Source: Lutibacter sp.
GTDB taxonomy: Bacteria; Bacteroidota; Bacteroidia; Flavobacteriales; Flavobacteriaceae
Length of the DNA: 64,000 bases
Direction of reading: 5' to 3'
Assembly (NCBI RefSeq): GCF_016342705.1
Contig: NZ_JAEINV010000002.1
Coordinates: forward strand, 186,001-250,000
Part shown: piece after piece, positions 35,013-43,740 of the stretch
Position numbering within the stretch: position 1 is the first letter of the stretch
How the letters are laid out: each line of letters starts with the position of its first letter
The notes under the pieces: generated by a model
The model's database searches: none
Seen by the model: only the letters and a program-made list of their open reading frames with translations
What the model was told of the DNA's origin: nothing
Position numbers and translations under genes: made by a program

Positions 35013-36799
35013 TTTTTATTATTTTGATAATGATCATTTATAATTGTGGCCTTACTTTTTCCAACAACACTTTCTAACTCTTCAAAAGTAGCTAAACCAA
35101 CTCTTTTGGCTGATTTAAATTGTTTTAATAAAGATACAACAGTTTGTTTTCCAATTCCAGAAATTTGTTCTAATTCATTTGTAATAGCACTTTTACTTCG
35201 TTTGTTTCTATGATGTGTTATTCCAAATCTGTGTGCTTCGTTACGTAATTGCTGAATAATTTTTAAGCTTTCCGACTTTTTATCTAAATACAACGGAACA
35301 GCATCTCCTGGATAATAAATTTCTTCCAATCGTTTTGCAATTCCTATTATTGCTATTTTATTTCTAAGTCCTAAAATATCTAAACTTTTTAATGCAGAAG
35401 ATAGTTGCCCTTTACCACCATCAATAACTATTAACTGAGGTAAAGGTTCTTCTTCGTCTTGCAATCGTTTATAGCGCCTAAAAACAACTTCTTCCATAGA
35501 TGCAAAATCATCAGGGCCTTCCACCGTTTTTATATTAAAATGCCTATAATCTTTTTTACTCGGCTTTCCATCTTTAAAAACCACACACGCTGCAACAGGA
35601 TTTGTTCCTTGTATGTTTGAGTTATCAAAACACTCAATATGGCGAGGTTCTTTGCTCAAACGTAAATCTTTCTGCATTTGCGCCATAATTCTGTTCACGT
35701 GTCTGTCCGGATCTACAATTTTAATCTGCTTAAATTGTTCTTGTCTATAGTATTTTGCATTACGCAAACTTAAATCTACAATTCTTTTTTTATCACCAAG
35801 CTTTGGAACTGTAACTTTAATATTATCTCCAACTTCCACAGGAAACGGCACATAAATTTCTGTTGATTGTGAGTTAAAACGCTGACGAATTTCAATAATT
35901 GCTAGTTCTAACAAATCTTTATCTGCTTCATCTAATTTCTTTTTTATTTCAGTAGTATGCGATTGAATAATTGCACCATTTGAAATCTTAAAAAAGTTAA
36001 CGTAACTATAACTTTCATCAGAAATAATTGAAAATACATCAACATTTGTAATTGACGGATTTACAACCGTAGATTTTGCTTGATAATTGGCTAATAAATC
36101 TATTTTTTCTTTAATTTTTTGGGCTTCTTCAAATTCCATTTCAGAAGCAAAACGCATCATTAATTCCTGAAAAGATTTTAAAGATTCTTTAAAATTACCT
36201 TTAATAATATCTCTAATTGCTGTAATATCATTCACATAATCTTCTTCACTTTGCAAACCTTCACAAGCACCTTTGCAGTTTCCAATATGAAAATCTAAAC
36301 AAACTTTATATTTCCCGGTTTCAATATTTTTTTCACTTAAATCAAACATGCAAGAACGCAATTGATACAATTCTTTAATTAAATCTAACAAGGCTTTTAC
36401 AGTTCTTACAGAAGTATAAGGTCCGTAATATTCTGAACCATCTTTTATTACATTTCTGGTTAAAAATATTCGCGGAAAACGTTCTTTTTTAATGCAAATC
36501 CAAGGATATGTTTTATCATCCTTTAACATTACATTATAGCGAGGTTGGTATTTTTTAATGAGATTATTTTCTAATAATAACGCGTCGGTTTCCGTATCAA
36601 CAACAATATGTTTGATAGTTACAATTTTTTTAACTAAAACTCTTGTTTTTCCATTTTCCTGAGTTTTATTAAAATAAGAAGCAACTCTCTTTTTTAAGTT
36701 TTTTGCTTTTCCAACATATAAAATCTTGTCGTTTTTATCGTAATATTGATAAACGCCAGGCTGATTTGGTAATGTTTTTATTTGAATTTCTATGTCCAA
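35009..36799 (-). CDS. uvrC: Excinuclease ABC subunit C (UvrC)
   Basis: 596 residues. UvrC makes both incisions in nucleotide excision repair. The GIY-YIG domain is at residues about 12-90 (NQPGVYQYYDKND, ILYVGKAKNLKKRVASYF), the UVR region near 200-235, the RNase H-like C-terminal nuclease in the middle (HIECFDNSNIQGTNPVAACV, LIVIDGGKGQLSSA) and helix-hairpin-helices at the end (ISGIGKQTVVSLLKQF). The start is TTG at 36799; no ATG or GTG is in frame upstream before a stop. Confidence 0.95.
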   Translation of the reverse strand: MDIEIQIKTLPNQPGVYQYYDKNDKILYVGKAKNLKKRVASYFNKTQENGKTRVLVKKIVTIKHIVVDTETDALLLENNLIKKYQPRYNVMLKDDKTYPWICIKKERFPRIFLTRNVIKDGSEYYGPYTSVRTVKALLDLIKELYQLRSCMFDLSEKNIETGKYKVCLDFHIGNCKGACEGLQSEEDYVNDITAIRDIIKGNFKESLKSFQELMMRFASEMEFEEAQKIKEKIDLLANYQAKSTVVNPSITNVDVFSIISDESYSYVNFFKISNGAIIQSHTTEIKKKLDEADKDLLELAIIEIRQRFNSQSTEIYVPFPVEVGDNIKVTVPKLGDKKRIVDLSLRNAKYYRQEQFKQIKIVDPDRHVNRIMAQMQKDLRLSKEPRHIECFDNSNIQGTNPVAACVVFKDGKPSKKDYRHFNIKTVEGPDDFASMEEVVFRRYKRLQDEEEPLPQLIVIDGGKGQLSSALKSLDILGLRNKIAIIGIAKRLEEIYYPGDAVPLYLDKKSESLKIIQQLRNEAHRFGITHHRNKRSKSAITNELEQISGIGKQTVVSLLKQFKSAKRVGLATFEELESVVGKSKATIINDHYQNNKK

Positions 36800-36899
36800 A
36801 GGGTGATCAGATTTAAAAAATAAAATTACTCATTTTTTATTGAATAAATTTCAACTATATATCAGACGTTTAAAGGCATTTTTAATAACATAATTTATG

Positions 36900-36907
36900 T
36901 ACTTTTG
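36900..36907 (+). promoter_or_regulatory. -7 promoter element for the PLP decarboxylase gene
   Basis: TACTTTTG, a full TAnnTTTG match, 62 bases before the ATG. No clear -33. Confidence 0.45.
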
Positions 36908-36969
36908 CGAAAAGTTTAAGATTTGGCGTTTTTTCAGCCTTTTTTTAAATATAATTCAAATTATTACAC

Positions 36970-38199
36970 ATGAAATACTGGAAAAAATATTCAAAAGAAA
37001 AATTAATCGCTAAAATTGATAAAGCTTTGGCGTCTACAATTGATTTTCAAAATAGCAAACATTTGGGTTACCCAGTTTCAAAATTAGATGAAAACGTATT
37101 CAACACAAGTGGTGCTTTTTTGAATGATTCGCCTTTATTAAAGTCTTTTATTGCCAATCCAAATAATATTGGCTGTCACACTTTGGGAAAATCTGAACCA
37201 GCTTTTAAAGGATCTCAGGAGTTAGAAAAAGAAGTAATACAAGTTTTAGCTGTTGATATTTTTAAGGCGAAAGAAAACGAATATGATGGATATATTGCAA
37301 ATGGTGGAACCGAAGCAAACATTCAAGCCTTATGGATTTACAGAAATAAATTCAAAAAAGATTTTAATGCTACTTTAAATGAAATGGTAATTATTTCATC
37401 AGAAGACACGCATTACTCGGTAAATAAAGGCTCTAACCTATTAAGCGTTGATAGTGTTCAAATTCCTGTAGATTTTAATTCTCGCGAAATTATTGTTGAA
37501 GAATTAGATGCAATTGTAGGAAAATTGATTTCAGAAGGTAAAAAGTACTTTATGGTAATTTCAAATATGGCTACAACTATGTTTGGCTCTGTTGATAATC
37601 CAGATATGTATGCCGAAATATTAACCAAACATACTGTGGAATTCAAAATACACGTTGATGGTGCTTTTGGTGGTTTTATTTATCCAATTTCTAACCGAAA
37701 ATCTACTATTAATTTTGAAAATTCAAATGTGTCATCAATTACAATTGATGCACATAAAATGTTGCAAGCTCCTTATGGAACAGGCGTATTTTTATGTAGA
37801 AAAAATTTAATTGAAAATGTTTTAACCAAAGAAGCGCAATATGTTGATGGAATGGATTTAACTATTTCAGGAAGTAGATCTGGTGCAAATGCCATTGCCG
37901 TTTGGATGATTTTATTTAGCTATGGATATTATGGTTGGTTCGAAAAAATAAACACATTATTATTAAGAACTGAATGGTTCTGTAACCAATTAAATGATTT
38001 AGGAATTGAGTATTACCGAAATCCTTTTATGAATATTGTTACCCTAAAATCCGCTCATGTACCAGCAGATTTGGCTAAGAAATTTGGTGTAGTTCCGCAA
38101 ACTCATGAAGGAGAAAACAAATGGTACAAAGTAATTATGATGGACCACGTAGAAATTGATGATTTATTAAAATTTATTGAAGAATTAAAAAGTCTTTAA
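36970..38199 (+). CDS. Group II pyridoxal-phosphate-dependent decarboxylase
   Basis: 409 residues. It has the fold-type I decarboxylase landmarks: YIANGGTEANIQALWIYRNK, EDTHYSVNKGSNLL with the His that stacks on PLP, HVDGAFGGFIYP and the PLP lysine (Lys263) in TIDAHKMLQAPYGTG, followed by SGSRSGANAIAVWM. It resembles histidine, aspartate and tyrosine decarboxylases of the short bacterial type. The substrate cannot be deduced. It is monocistronic with its own promoter and terminator. Confidence 0.85.
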   Translation: MKYWKKYSKEKLIAKIDKALASTIDFQNSKHLGYPVSKLDENVFNTSGAFLNDSPLLKSFIANPNNIGCHTLGKSEPAFKGSQELEKEVIQVLAVDIFKAKENEYDGYIANGGTEANIQALWIYRNKFKKDFNATLNEMVIISSEDTHYSVNKGSNLLSVDSVQIPVDFNSREIIVEELDAIVGKLISEGKKYFMVISNMATTMFGSVDNPDMYAEILTKHTVEFKIHVDGAFGGFIYPISNRKSTINFENSNVSSITIDAHKMLQAPYGTGVFLCRKNLIENVLTKEAQYVDGMDLTISGSRSGANAIAVWMILFSYGYYGWFEKINTLLLRTEWFCNQLNDLGIEYYRNPFMNIVTLKSAHVPADLAKKFGVVPQTHEGENKWYKVIMMDHVEIDDLLKFIEELKSL

Positions 38200-38206
38200 G
38201 CCCTAT

Positions 38207-38259
38207 AAAAGCTGTTTAAAAATTGGAGCGCTACTCCTATATTTTAAACAGCTTTTTTT
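38207..38259. terminator. Long bidirectional terminator between PLP decarboxylase and ars operon
   Basis: A 15-of-16-bp stem (left arm starting AAAAGCTGTTTAAAA at 38207, right arm TTTTAAACAGCTTTT ending near 38256) carries a small inner hairpin GGAGCGCTACTCC. T-runs exist on both strands, so it can end the decarboxylase and the minus-strand ars transcript. Confidence 0.85.
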
Positions 38260-38261
38260 AT

Positions 38262-38375
38262 TTAAAATAATAGGTCTTTAATAAAATTCCAATTAGAGAA
38301 AATCCATCTAAAAACCATAAAAGTTATTACAAACACTACAAGTGCTACAATTATTTTTTGCTTTTCTGACTTCAT
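38262..38375 (-). CDS. 37-residue single-span membrane protein at the end of the ars operon
   Basis: ATG 38375 to TAA 38262. The protein begins MKSEKQKIIVALVVFVITFM and ends WNFIKDLLF: a basic N-terminus, one hydrophobic helix, an Arg-Trp boundary and a short tail. It starts seven bases after the arsG stop and ends at the shared terminator, as expected for the last gene of the operon. No family is recognised. It may be a small accessory subunit of the ArsG-type membrane protein. Confidence 0.6.
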   Translation of the reverse strand: MKSEKQKIIVALVVFVITFMVFRWIFSNWNFIKDLLF

Positions 38376-38382
38376 AAAACGT

Positions 38383-39090
38383 TTAAATTATTTCAATAAA
38401 AATAGAAATATAGTAAATTCCAGTAAGTATAAAAACAACTCCGGCTACTAATCTCATTACTTTTTCAACTTTTGTAATTTTGGCATGAAATATTCCAATT
38501 CTATCAGCAGAAAAAGCCAACAAATACGTAAAAATTAGTACAGGTAATCCAGTACCTATTGCAAACACCATTGGTAAAAACAACCCATCAACACTAGAAA
38601 TTGTCATTGGTATTAGCATTCCAAAATACAATGCTCCACTATATGGGCAAAATGCCAACGCAAAAACAGCTCCAATTAAAAATGAGCCTAATAATCCTTT
38701 TCCTTGAAATTTTTCTGATAATTTATCGGTAAAATTAAATTTATTTAGAAAATTGAATCTTAAAATATTCAACATAATTAATCCAATAATAATTAATAAT
38801 GGCCCTAAATATTTCTCACCATTTTGACTAAAAAAACGAGCAATATGAAATTTACTGGCACCAAAAAAAAGTATTAAACCTATAATTGTATAACTAAAAG
38901 CTCTTCCTAAAGAGTACAAAACACCACTCAAAAAAACTTTCTTTTTATTGGCTATATTTTTTGAAATAAACGCAGTTGCCGTTATATTAGTTGCCAACGG
39001 ACAAGGACTAATGGCTGTCATTAATCCCAATATAAATGCTGACAATAATGGAATATTATAATTTTCTAATAGTGATTGTAAAAAATCCAT
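38383..39090 (-). CDS. arsG: ArsG-family membrane protein (CcdA/DsbD/TauE-like)
   Basis: 235 residues with six membrane segments. Family members are named as efflux permeases for aromatic aminoarsenicals after the arsEFG locus of Shewanella. The sequence has one Cys in helix 1 (Cys30, in ISPCPLATNIT) and one in helix 4 (Cys148, in ALAFCPYSGALYF), each followed by Pro. This is the arrangement of the redox cysteines in CcdA and the DsbD membrane domain, so it could pass reducing power across the membrane. It abuts arsF with no spacer. Confidence 0.8.
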   Translation of the reverse strand: MDFLQSLLENYNIPLLSAFILGLMTAISPCPLATNITATAFISKNIANKKKVFLSGVLYSLGRAFSYTIIGLILFFGASKFHIARFFSQNGEKYLGPLLIIIGLIMLNILRFNFLNKFNFTDKLSEKFQGKGLLGSFLIGAVFALAFCPYSGALYFGMLIPMTISSVDGLFLPMVFAIGTGLPVLIFTYLLAFSADRIGIFHAKITKVEKVMRLVAGVVFILTGIYYISIFIEII

Positions 39091-39528
39091 TTAAATTTTA
39101 GCTAACTCTTTTTCAATTGTACTTTTTAATTTTTCAGAAAATTCGGCTTGTTTTTTACCGTAACTAAATGCAAAATTTGTTAAATCTATCTGTTTTTCTT
39201 TTTTTTCACTTATAACATTTAAGAATAATGAAGTTCCTGCAGCTTGAAATTTTTCAGCTAATTTCTCGTTTTCTTTTTCATCAATATTAATAACTTTAAA
39301 AGTTATTTTACCACTTTTAAGTTCTTTAGCAAAATACGTTTCTAAGGTATATTTTGTATTTGCTTCAATAGCTTTACAAGTTACACATCTGTTTGTTGTA
39401 TGAAAATCGAACACTTCAATAGTGTTTTTTTGTACTTGATTATCTGCCCCTTTATTTTGAGCTTTTCCTGAGCAAGAAACTAAAAAAAGACTCACTGTTA
39501 ACATTGATAAGATTACGAATTGTTTCAT
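39091..39528 (-). CDS. arsF: ArsF-family thioredoxin-like lipoprotein
   Basis: 145 residues. The lipoprotein signal ends at SLFLVSC (Cys19). The mature domain is thioredoxin-like: IEVFDFHTTNRCVTCKAIE with a CVTC redox pair (Cys48/Cys51), then TFKVINIDEKENE. It belongs to the family named ArsF, described as a subunit of a nitrophenyl-arsenical reductase, though a periplasmic thiol carrier is equally compatible. Adjacent to ArsG and in the same operon as a cytoplasmic thioredoxin. Confidence 0.82.
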   Translation of the reverse strand: MKQFVILSMLTVSLFLVSCSGKAQNKGADNQVQKNTIEVFDFHTTNRCVTCKAIEANTKYTLETYFAKELKSGKITFKVINIDEKENEKLAEKFQAAGTSLFLNVISEKKEKQIDLTNFAFSYGKKQAEFSEKLKSTIEKELAKI

Positions 39529-39546
39529 TTTTTATGATTTAAATGG

Positions 39547-40524
39547 TTAAAAAATTAGATTAAATATATATCCTGAAATAATGATACAAACTGTTACTAC
39601 GCCAAAGAAAATTCCTATTAATTTAAATGTCATTACTTTTTTTAGCAACATTGCTTCTGGAAAAGATAAGCCAACAACTCCCATCATAAAAGCTATGGCA
39701 GTTCCTAATGGAATTCCTTTTGAAACTAATACTTGAACCACTGGTAATATTCCCGAAGCATTCATATACATTGGTACTGCCAAAATGGTTGCAACCGGAA
39801 CTGCAAACATATTGTCTTTTGCCATATACTTTTCAAAAAAACCATCTGGAATATATCCGTGCATTAAGCCTCCTATTGCAATACCAGCAATTACATATGG
39901 TATTACACCTTTTAAAATATTCTTTACTTCTTCCCAAATAATTGGTAGTCTATTTAAAAATGGTGTTTTTTCAGCTTCAAAAACGGCTTCTTCTCGTTGT
40001 GCATTTTCCAACACTTGTAAAACCCAAGGTGTTAAAAAGCGTTCTAATTTAAATTTACTTAAAATAACACCTGAGATAACTCCTAATAAAATTCCGGAGA
40101 TAATGTATATAATAGTTGTTTTAAATCCGAAAAGACCTAGAAAAAGACCTATAGCCACTTCATTTACCAATGGTGAAGTAATTAAAAATGAAAATGTAAC
40201 TCCTAACGGAATACCTCCTCTTACAAAACCAATAAACAATGGTACAGATGAGCACGAGCAAAATGGCGTTACAACGCCAAAAAGACTTGCCATTAAGTAT
40301 TCAAAACCGTATAATTTATTGCGGGAAAGGAAATTTCTTACTTTTTCAATGGGAAAATAACTGTTTACAATTCCCATGAAGAAAATAATAACAAAAAGCA
40401 GTAATACAATTTTAATACTATCGTAAATAAAAAAGTTTAATGCTTCAGATAAGTGATTTCCTTTTAATAATCCAAAGGAATCATAAACTACCCAATCAGC
40501 AAATTTTTGAATCCAATCAAACAT
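39547..40524 (-). CDS. ArsP-type permease (DUF318 family)
   Basis: 325 residues with eight or more membrane helices. The signature GVVTPFCSCSSVPLFIGFVRGG carries the Cys cluster typical of ArsP-like permeases; characterised ArsP exports trivalent organoarsenicals. A second half-motif is seen in MYMNASGILPVVQVLVSKG. It sits between the thioredoxin and ArsF genes in the arsR1 operon. Organoarsenical or other metalloid export is a family-level inference. Confidence 0.85.
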   Translation of the reverse strand: MFDWIQKFADWVVYDSFGLLKGNHLSEALNFFIYDSIKIVLLLFVIIFFMGIVNSYFPIEKVRNFLSRNKLYGFEYLMASLFGVVTPFCSCSSVPLFIGFVRGGIPLGVTFSFLITSPLVNEVAIGLFLGLFGFKTTIIYIISGILLGVISGVILSKFKLERFLTPWVLQVLENAQREEAVFEAEKTPFLNRLPIIWEEVKNILKGVIPYVIAGIAIGGLMHGYIPDGFFEKYMAKDNMFAVPVATILAVPMYMNASGILPVVQVLVSKGIPLGTAIAFMMGVVGLSFPEAMLLKKVMTFKLIGIFFGVVTVCIIISGYIFNLIF

Positions 40525-40536
40525 GTTGAATATAAT

Positions 40537-40836
40537 TTAGCAACAACTAGTTCCTGAACAGCAATCTCCAGCTTCTTTTTCGTTTTTAATATTTAACTTC
40601 CCAGTTAAAATTCCAAAAATTTCTTCTTTTGAAGGAACTCTACCTTTTATTTTAACTACTTCATTTACCACAATAGCTGGCGTAGACATTACTTCATAAT
40701 TCATAATTTCCATAATATCTTCTACTTTTTCAATGGTCGCTATAATATTGTTTTCGTTTACAACTTCTTGCACTAATGCCGTTGTTTGTTTACATTTTGG
40801 ACAACCTGTTCCTAAAATTTTAATTGAAATACTCAT
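40537..40836 (-). CDS. Small thioredoxin-family protein with Cys-rich tail (ArsE-like, paralogue 1)
   Basis: 99 residues, cytoplasmic. A TM0996/MTH895-type thioredoxin fold with redox pair CPKC (Cys12, Cys15), cis-Pro in MSTPAIVVNEVV and KGRVPSKEEI. After the fold, a tail ends in DCCSGTSCC with four cysteines, suited to bind As(III) or another soft metal. It is clearly paralogous to the protein encoded at 42923-43228. Likely electron donor in the arsR1 operon. Confidence 0.85.
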   Translation of the reverse strand: MSISIKILGTGCPKCKQTTALVQEVVNENNIIATIEKVEDIMEIMNYEVMSTPAIVVNEVVKIKGRVPSKEEIFGILTGKLNIKNEKEAGDCCSGTSCC

Positions 40837-40887
40837 TCTTTTTATATTTATATTTAACGTAAATAGTTAATGTGTTTATTAAAAAAA

Positions 40888-41193
40888 TCATTCAAAAAAA
40901 TTAGTAAATAATTTCTTTGCGATTTCCCAATTCTCTTTATTAATACAATATTTGATTTTTGGCGGATTTAATTCTCCTTGAATTAAACCTGCATTTTTTA
41001 ATTCTTTTAAATGCTGAGAAATAGTAGATTGTGCTAATGGAAAAATCCCAACCAAATCACCCGTAAAACAGCAACTTTGATTTTCTAAATGTTTTAAAAT
41101 TGCAATTCGGGTTGGATGGCCTAAAGCTTTTGCAAAACGAGCTAAAAGTTCAGTACCTTCTTTGTATTCTATATTTTCTAATGATCTTTTCAT
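40888..41193 (-). CDS. arsR: ArsR-family arsenic-responsive repressor, copy 1
   Basis: 101 residues from ATG 41193. An upstream TTG at 41205 is rejected because the -7 element TATATTTG (41210-41203) covers it. It is a winged helix (LAQSTISQHLKELKNAGLI) with a Cys pair in NQSCCFTGDLV before the recognition helix, the place of the ArsR metalloid sensor. It heads the operon thioredoxin-permease-arsF-arsG. Its operator is shared in sequence with the second arsR. Confidence 0.9.
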   Translation of the reverse strand: MKRSLENIEYKEGTELLARFAKALGHPTRIAILKHLENQSCCFTGDLVGIFPLAQSTISQHLKELKNAGLIQGELNPPKIKYCINKENWEIAKKLFTNFFE

Positions 41194-41200
41194 GTTATAT

Positions 41201-41222
41201 CGCAAATATACGATTGATGTTT
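41201..41222 (-). promoter_or_regulatory. arsR1 promoter and candidate ArsR operator
   Basis: The -7 element TATATTTG (41210-41203) is embedded in a block that matches the arsR2 upstream block at 16 of 22 positions, including plus-strand TACGATT and ATGTT. On the transcript strand ATCG and CGAT flank the -7 box, so bound ArsR would block the promoter. Confidence 0.55.
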
Positions 41223-41259
41223 AAAGTTGAAACTGATTTTTATCACTTTCAACCTTTTT

Positions 41260-42291
41260 TTACATACTGTATTTCTTCTTCAACCAAAAAGAAACACGCA
41301 CCAATAAAATTAATGCTGGCACTTCCACCAAAGGACCAATTACACCTGCAAAAGCTTGTCCAGAATTCAAACCGAAAACTGCAATAGCAACAGCAATAGC
41401 TAATTCAAAATTATTTCCAGCAGCTGTAAATGCTACTGCAGCAGTTTCGCTATATTTCCCTCCCATTGCTTTTGTGGTGAAAAATCCAACCAAAAACATA
41501 CTAGCAAAATAAATTAACAGCGGAATAGCAATAATTACCACATCCATTGGAATTTCAACAATTAATTCTCCTTTTAATGAAAACATTACAACAATTGTAA
41601 ATAATAAGGCAATTAATGTTAGAGGTGAAATTGTTGGAATAAATTTATTAGTATACCAATCTTCTCCTTTTAATTTTACCAAAACAAAGCGACTTACAAT
41701 TCCTAACAGGAAAGGAATTCCTAAATAAATGGCAACACTTTCGGCTATTGTTTCAATTGAAATATCTACAATTGCGCCTTCAAAACCAAAATATGGCGGT
41801 AAAACGGTGATAAATAACCACGCATAAAAACTGTAAGCAAACACTTGAAAAATACTATTTAGCGCCACTAAACCGGCTCCATATTCGCTACTTCCTTCAG
41901 CTAAATCGTTCCAAACTAACACCATTGCAATACAACGCGCCAAACCAATTAATATTAACCCAACCATATATTCTGGATATTCTTGCAAAAAAGTAATGGC
42001 TAAAACAAACATTAAAATTGGTCCAACAATCCAGTTTAACACTAAAGAAATTGTTAGAATTTTCACATTTTTAAAAACTTTAGGTAACAATGCATAATTC
42101 ACTTTTGCCAATGGTGGATACATCATTACAATTAAACCAATAGCAATTGGAATATTTGTTGTTCCACTGCTAAATGAATCAATTAATACTGGAAAAGACG
42201 GAACAAAATACCCAATTCCAACTCCGATTGCCATTGCAATAAATATCCAAAGCGTTAAATAACTATCTAAAAAACTTAATTTCTTTTTCAT
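41260..42291 (-). CDS. acr3: Arsenite efflux permease ACR3
   Basis: 343 residues with ten membrane helices (bile/arsenite/riboflavin transporter superfamily). The conserved [20 protein letters not shown] with the essential Cys is present, followed by [14 protein letters not shown] and [16 protein letters not shown]. It exports As(III) made by the adjacent reductase. It is the last gene of the arsR2 operon and abuts the arsC stop. Confidence 0.95.
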   Translation of the reverse strand: MKKKLSFLDSYLTLWIFIAMAIGVGIGYFVPSFPVLIDSFSSGTTNIPIAIGLIVMMYPPLAKVNYALLPKVFKNVKILTISLVLNWIVGPILMFVLAITFLQEYPEYMVGLILIGLARCIAMVLVWNDLAEGSSEYGAGLVALNSIFQVFAYSFYAWLFITVLPPYFGFEGAIVDISIETIAESVAIYLGIPFLLGIVSRFVLVKLKGEDWYTNKFIPTISPLTLIALLFTIVVMFSLKGELIVEIPMDVVIIAIPLLIYFASMFLVGFFTTKAMGGKYSETAAVAFTAAGNNFELAIAVAIAVFGLNSGQAFAGVIGPLVEVPALILLVRVSFWLKKKYSM

Positions 42292-42912
42292 TTATTTCTG
42301 TTTAATTTGTGAAAAAACATAGAGCATTTCTGTTGCAATTTGATTGCTTCTTTCCATATATTTTTCTTCTTGTTGAGGCGTATTGTCAAAAGCTTTCGGA
42401 TCATCATATCTAACAGGAATTCGCTGTTCGCAGCCAATTATAAACGGACAATTTTCATCGGCATGAGCACACGTCATTATTGCAGCAAATTCACTTTTAG
42501 GATTAAAAGGATGATCAAAAGTTTTAGAAAACCCAATAATAGGATGTTGGTTTTCCGCATATTTAATACTGTAAACAGGGTTGCTTTCTTCTGATAATTT
42601 TCCAATTTGAAAACCAGCTGAAGACAATGTTTGAGCTGCCATTGGAAACATTGCCGTTGCTTCTGTTCCACCGGAGTAACAATTTACATTTTTAATATTG
42701 AAATAATAGGCTGCAGTTTGCGCCCAAACTTGTGACAAATGACTTCTGCGTGAATTATGAGTGCAAATAAAGTTAAGATTTATAGTTTTATTGTTTGAAA
42801 CTTTATCTTGAATAAAATCTATAAAAGGTCTTAATTCTTCTTTTCTTTCGGTTGAAATTGAATCAATTATTAACAACAATTCAATCTTATTTTTTATATT
42901 TTGAAATAGCAT
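42292..42912 (-). CDS. arsC: Arsenate reductase of the low-molecular-weight phosphatase type
   Basis: 206 residues from ATG 42912; upstream extension would overlap the preceding gene. The P-loop NFICTHNSRRSHLSQ carries the nucleophilic Cys, and MTCAHADENCPF supplies the Cys-x6-Cys pair used by thioredoxin-coupled ArsC of the pI258 type, with the DDP motif later. An N-terminal helical segment of about 45 residues precedes the core. Thioredoxin-like proteins in both ars operons may regenerate it. Confidence 0.9.
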   Translation of the reverse strand: MLFQNIKNKIELLLIIDSISTERKEELRPFIDFIQDKVSNNKTINLNFICTHNSRRSHLSQVWAQTAAYYFNIKNVNCYSGGTEATAMFPMAAQTLSSAGFQIGKLSEESNPVYSIKYAENQHPIIGFSKTFDHPFNPKSEFAAIMTCAHADENCPFIIGCEQRIPVRYDDPKAFDNTPQQEEKYMERSNQIATEMLYVFSQIKQK

Positions 42913-42922
42913 ATTTAGTTTT

Positions 42923-43228
42923 TTAACAACAGTTAATATTATTTGAATTTTCAATATTTTTATCAGCACAACAAGCAATACTTGCAAAATCATCTACCAA
43001 AAAGGCCATTATTTCTTCTTTTGAAGGAACTTTACCTTTAATAACCACTTTTTCATCAATTACAACGGCAGGAGTACTCATAATATCATACTTCATTATT
43101 TCTTGAATATCGGTTACTTTAATTATTTGCGCATCAATATTTAATTCATGAACCACTTCTTTTACTCTTTTTTCTGCACTTGTGCAATTTGCACAACCTG
43201 AACCTAAAATTTTAATAATCTTACTCAT
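42923..43228 (-). CDS. Small thioredoxin-family protein with Cys-rich tail (paralogue 2)
   Basis: 101 residues. Same family and layout as the protein at 40537-40836: ILGSGCANCTSAEKR with a CANC pair, MSTPAVVIDEKVVIKGKVPS, and a tail with ACCADK and a terminal NNINCC. It sits 10 bases upstream of arsC, making it a good candidate reductant for ArsC, with the tail possibly handing As(III) to ACR3. Confidence 0.85.
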   Translation of the reverse strand: MSKIIKILGSGCANCTSAEKRVKEVVHELNIDAQIIKVTDIQEIMKYDIMSTPAVVIDEKVVIKGKVPSKEEIMAFLVDDFASIACCADKNIENSNNINCC

Positions 43229-43244
43229 ATTTTGTTTCTATAAT

Positions 43245-43721
43245 TTAACAACAATTAGAATTTGGTGCACAACAAGAGTTCTCCTGGTCCTTTTTTAATT
43301 CTGCTAATTTTACTCGTGGTTTTGTTTCAGAAATCCCACAATTATCTTTGGCTAAACAATCGGTATGTTTGGCAGTCAATAAAAAGTTTGTTCCATCAAA
43401 ATCCAATCCATATTTTCCAATTGTTGCACCTTGATATTCGATTTCAATCTCTAAGTTTCCCAAATCTAAATACTTATCAGATAACTCAATTATATGAATT
43501 AATTTTTCTGGATGCAACCGATGATCATAATCATTAGCTTCCCACAATTGAAAATTTGCTTTCACTTCATTTCTCAATGTTCCACCACAATCAATAAAAT
43601 GCTTAGTTACTTTCCCCACCTCCGTCACATGAAAGTGATTCGGCACTAATTCTCCGTTTGGCAATTGAAAAGCAATAGTTTTTAAATTGCTTAAATGATT
43701 TTTAATCTCTTGAATATTCAT
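43245..43721 (-). CDS. DUF6428-type protein of ars operons, Cys-rich C-terminus
   Basis: 158 residues from ATG 43721 (a GTG two codons upstream is less likely). Soluble, of unknown function. A strand-rich body contains GELVPNHFHVTEVG and HRLHPEKLIHI. The C-terminal third carries KHTDCLAKDNCGI and ends NSCCAPNSNCC. Related proteins occur next to arsR in Bacteroidota as DUF6428. The clustered cysteines suggest As(III) binding or chaperoning; no catalytic motif is seen. Confidence 0.75.
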   Translation of the reverse strand: MNIQEIKNHLSNLKTIAFQLPNGELVPNHFHVTEVGKVTKHFIDCGGTLRNEVKANFQLWEANDYDHRLHPEKLIHIIELSDKYLDLGNLEIEIEYQGATIGKYGLDFDGTNFLLTAKHTDCLAKDNCGISETKPRVKLAELKKDQENSCCAPNSNCC

Positions 43722-43740
43722 AAACACTTATCTTTAAAAT

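Noticed and set aside
39785-40360. Plus-strand open frame (191 codons) opposite the ArsP-type permease
   Set aside because: Shadow of the permease coding frame; no domain, no promoter, and it would be antisense to the operon.
42913-42993. 27-residue N-terminal extension of ArsC
   Set aside because: It would overlap the thioredoxin gene far into its Cys-rich tail; ATG 42912 leaves a normal 10-base gap.
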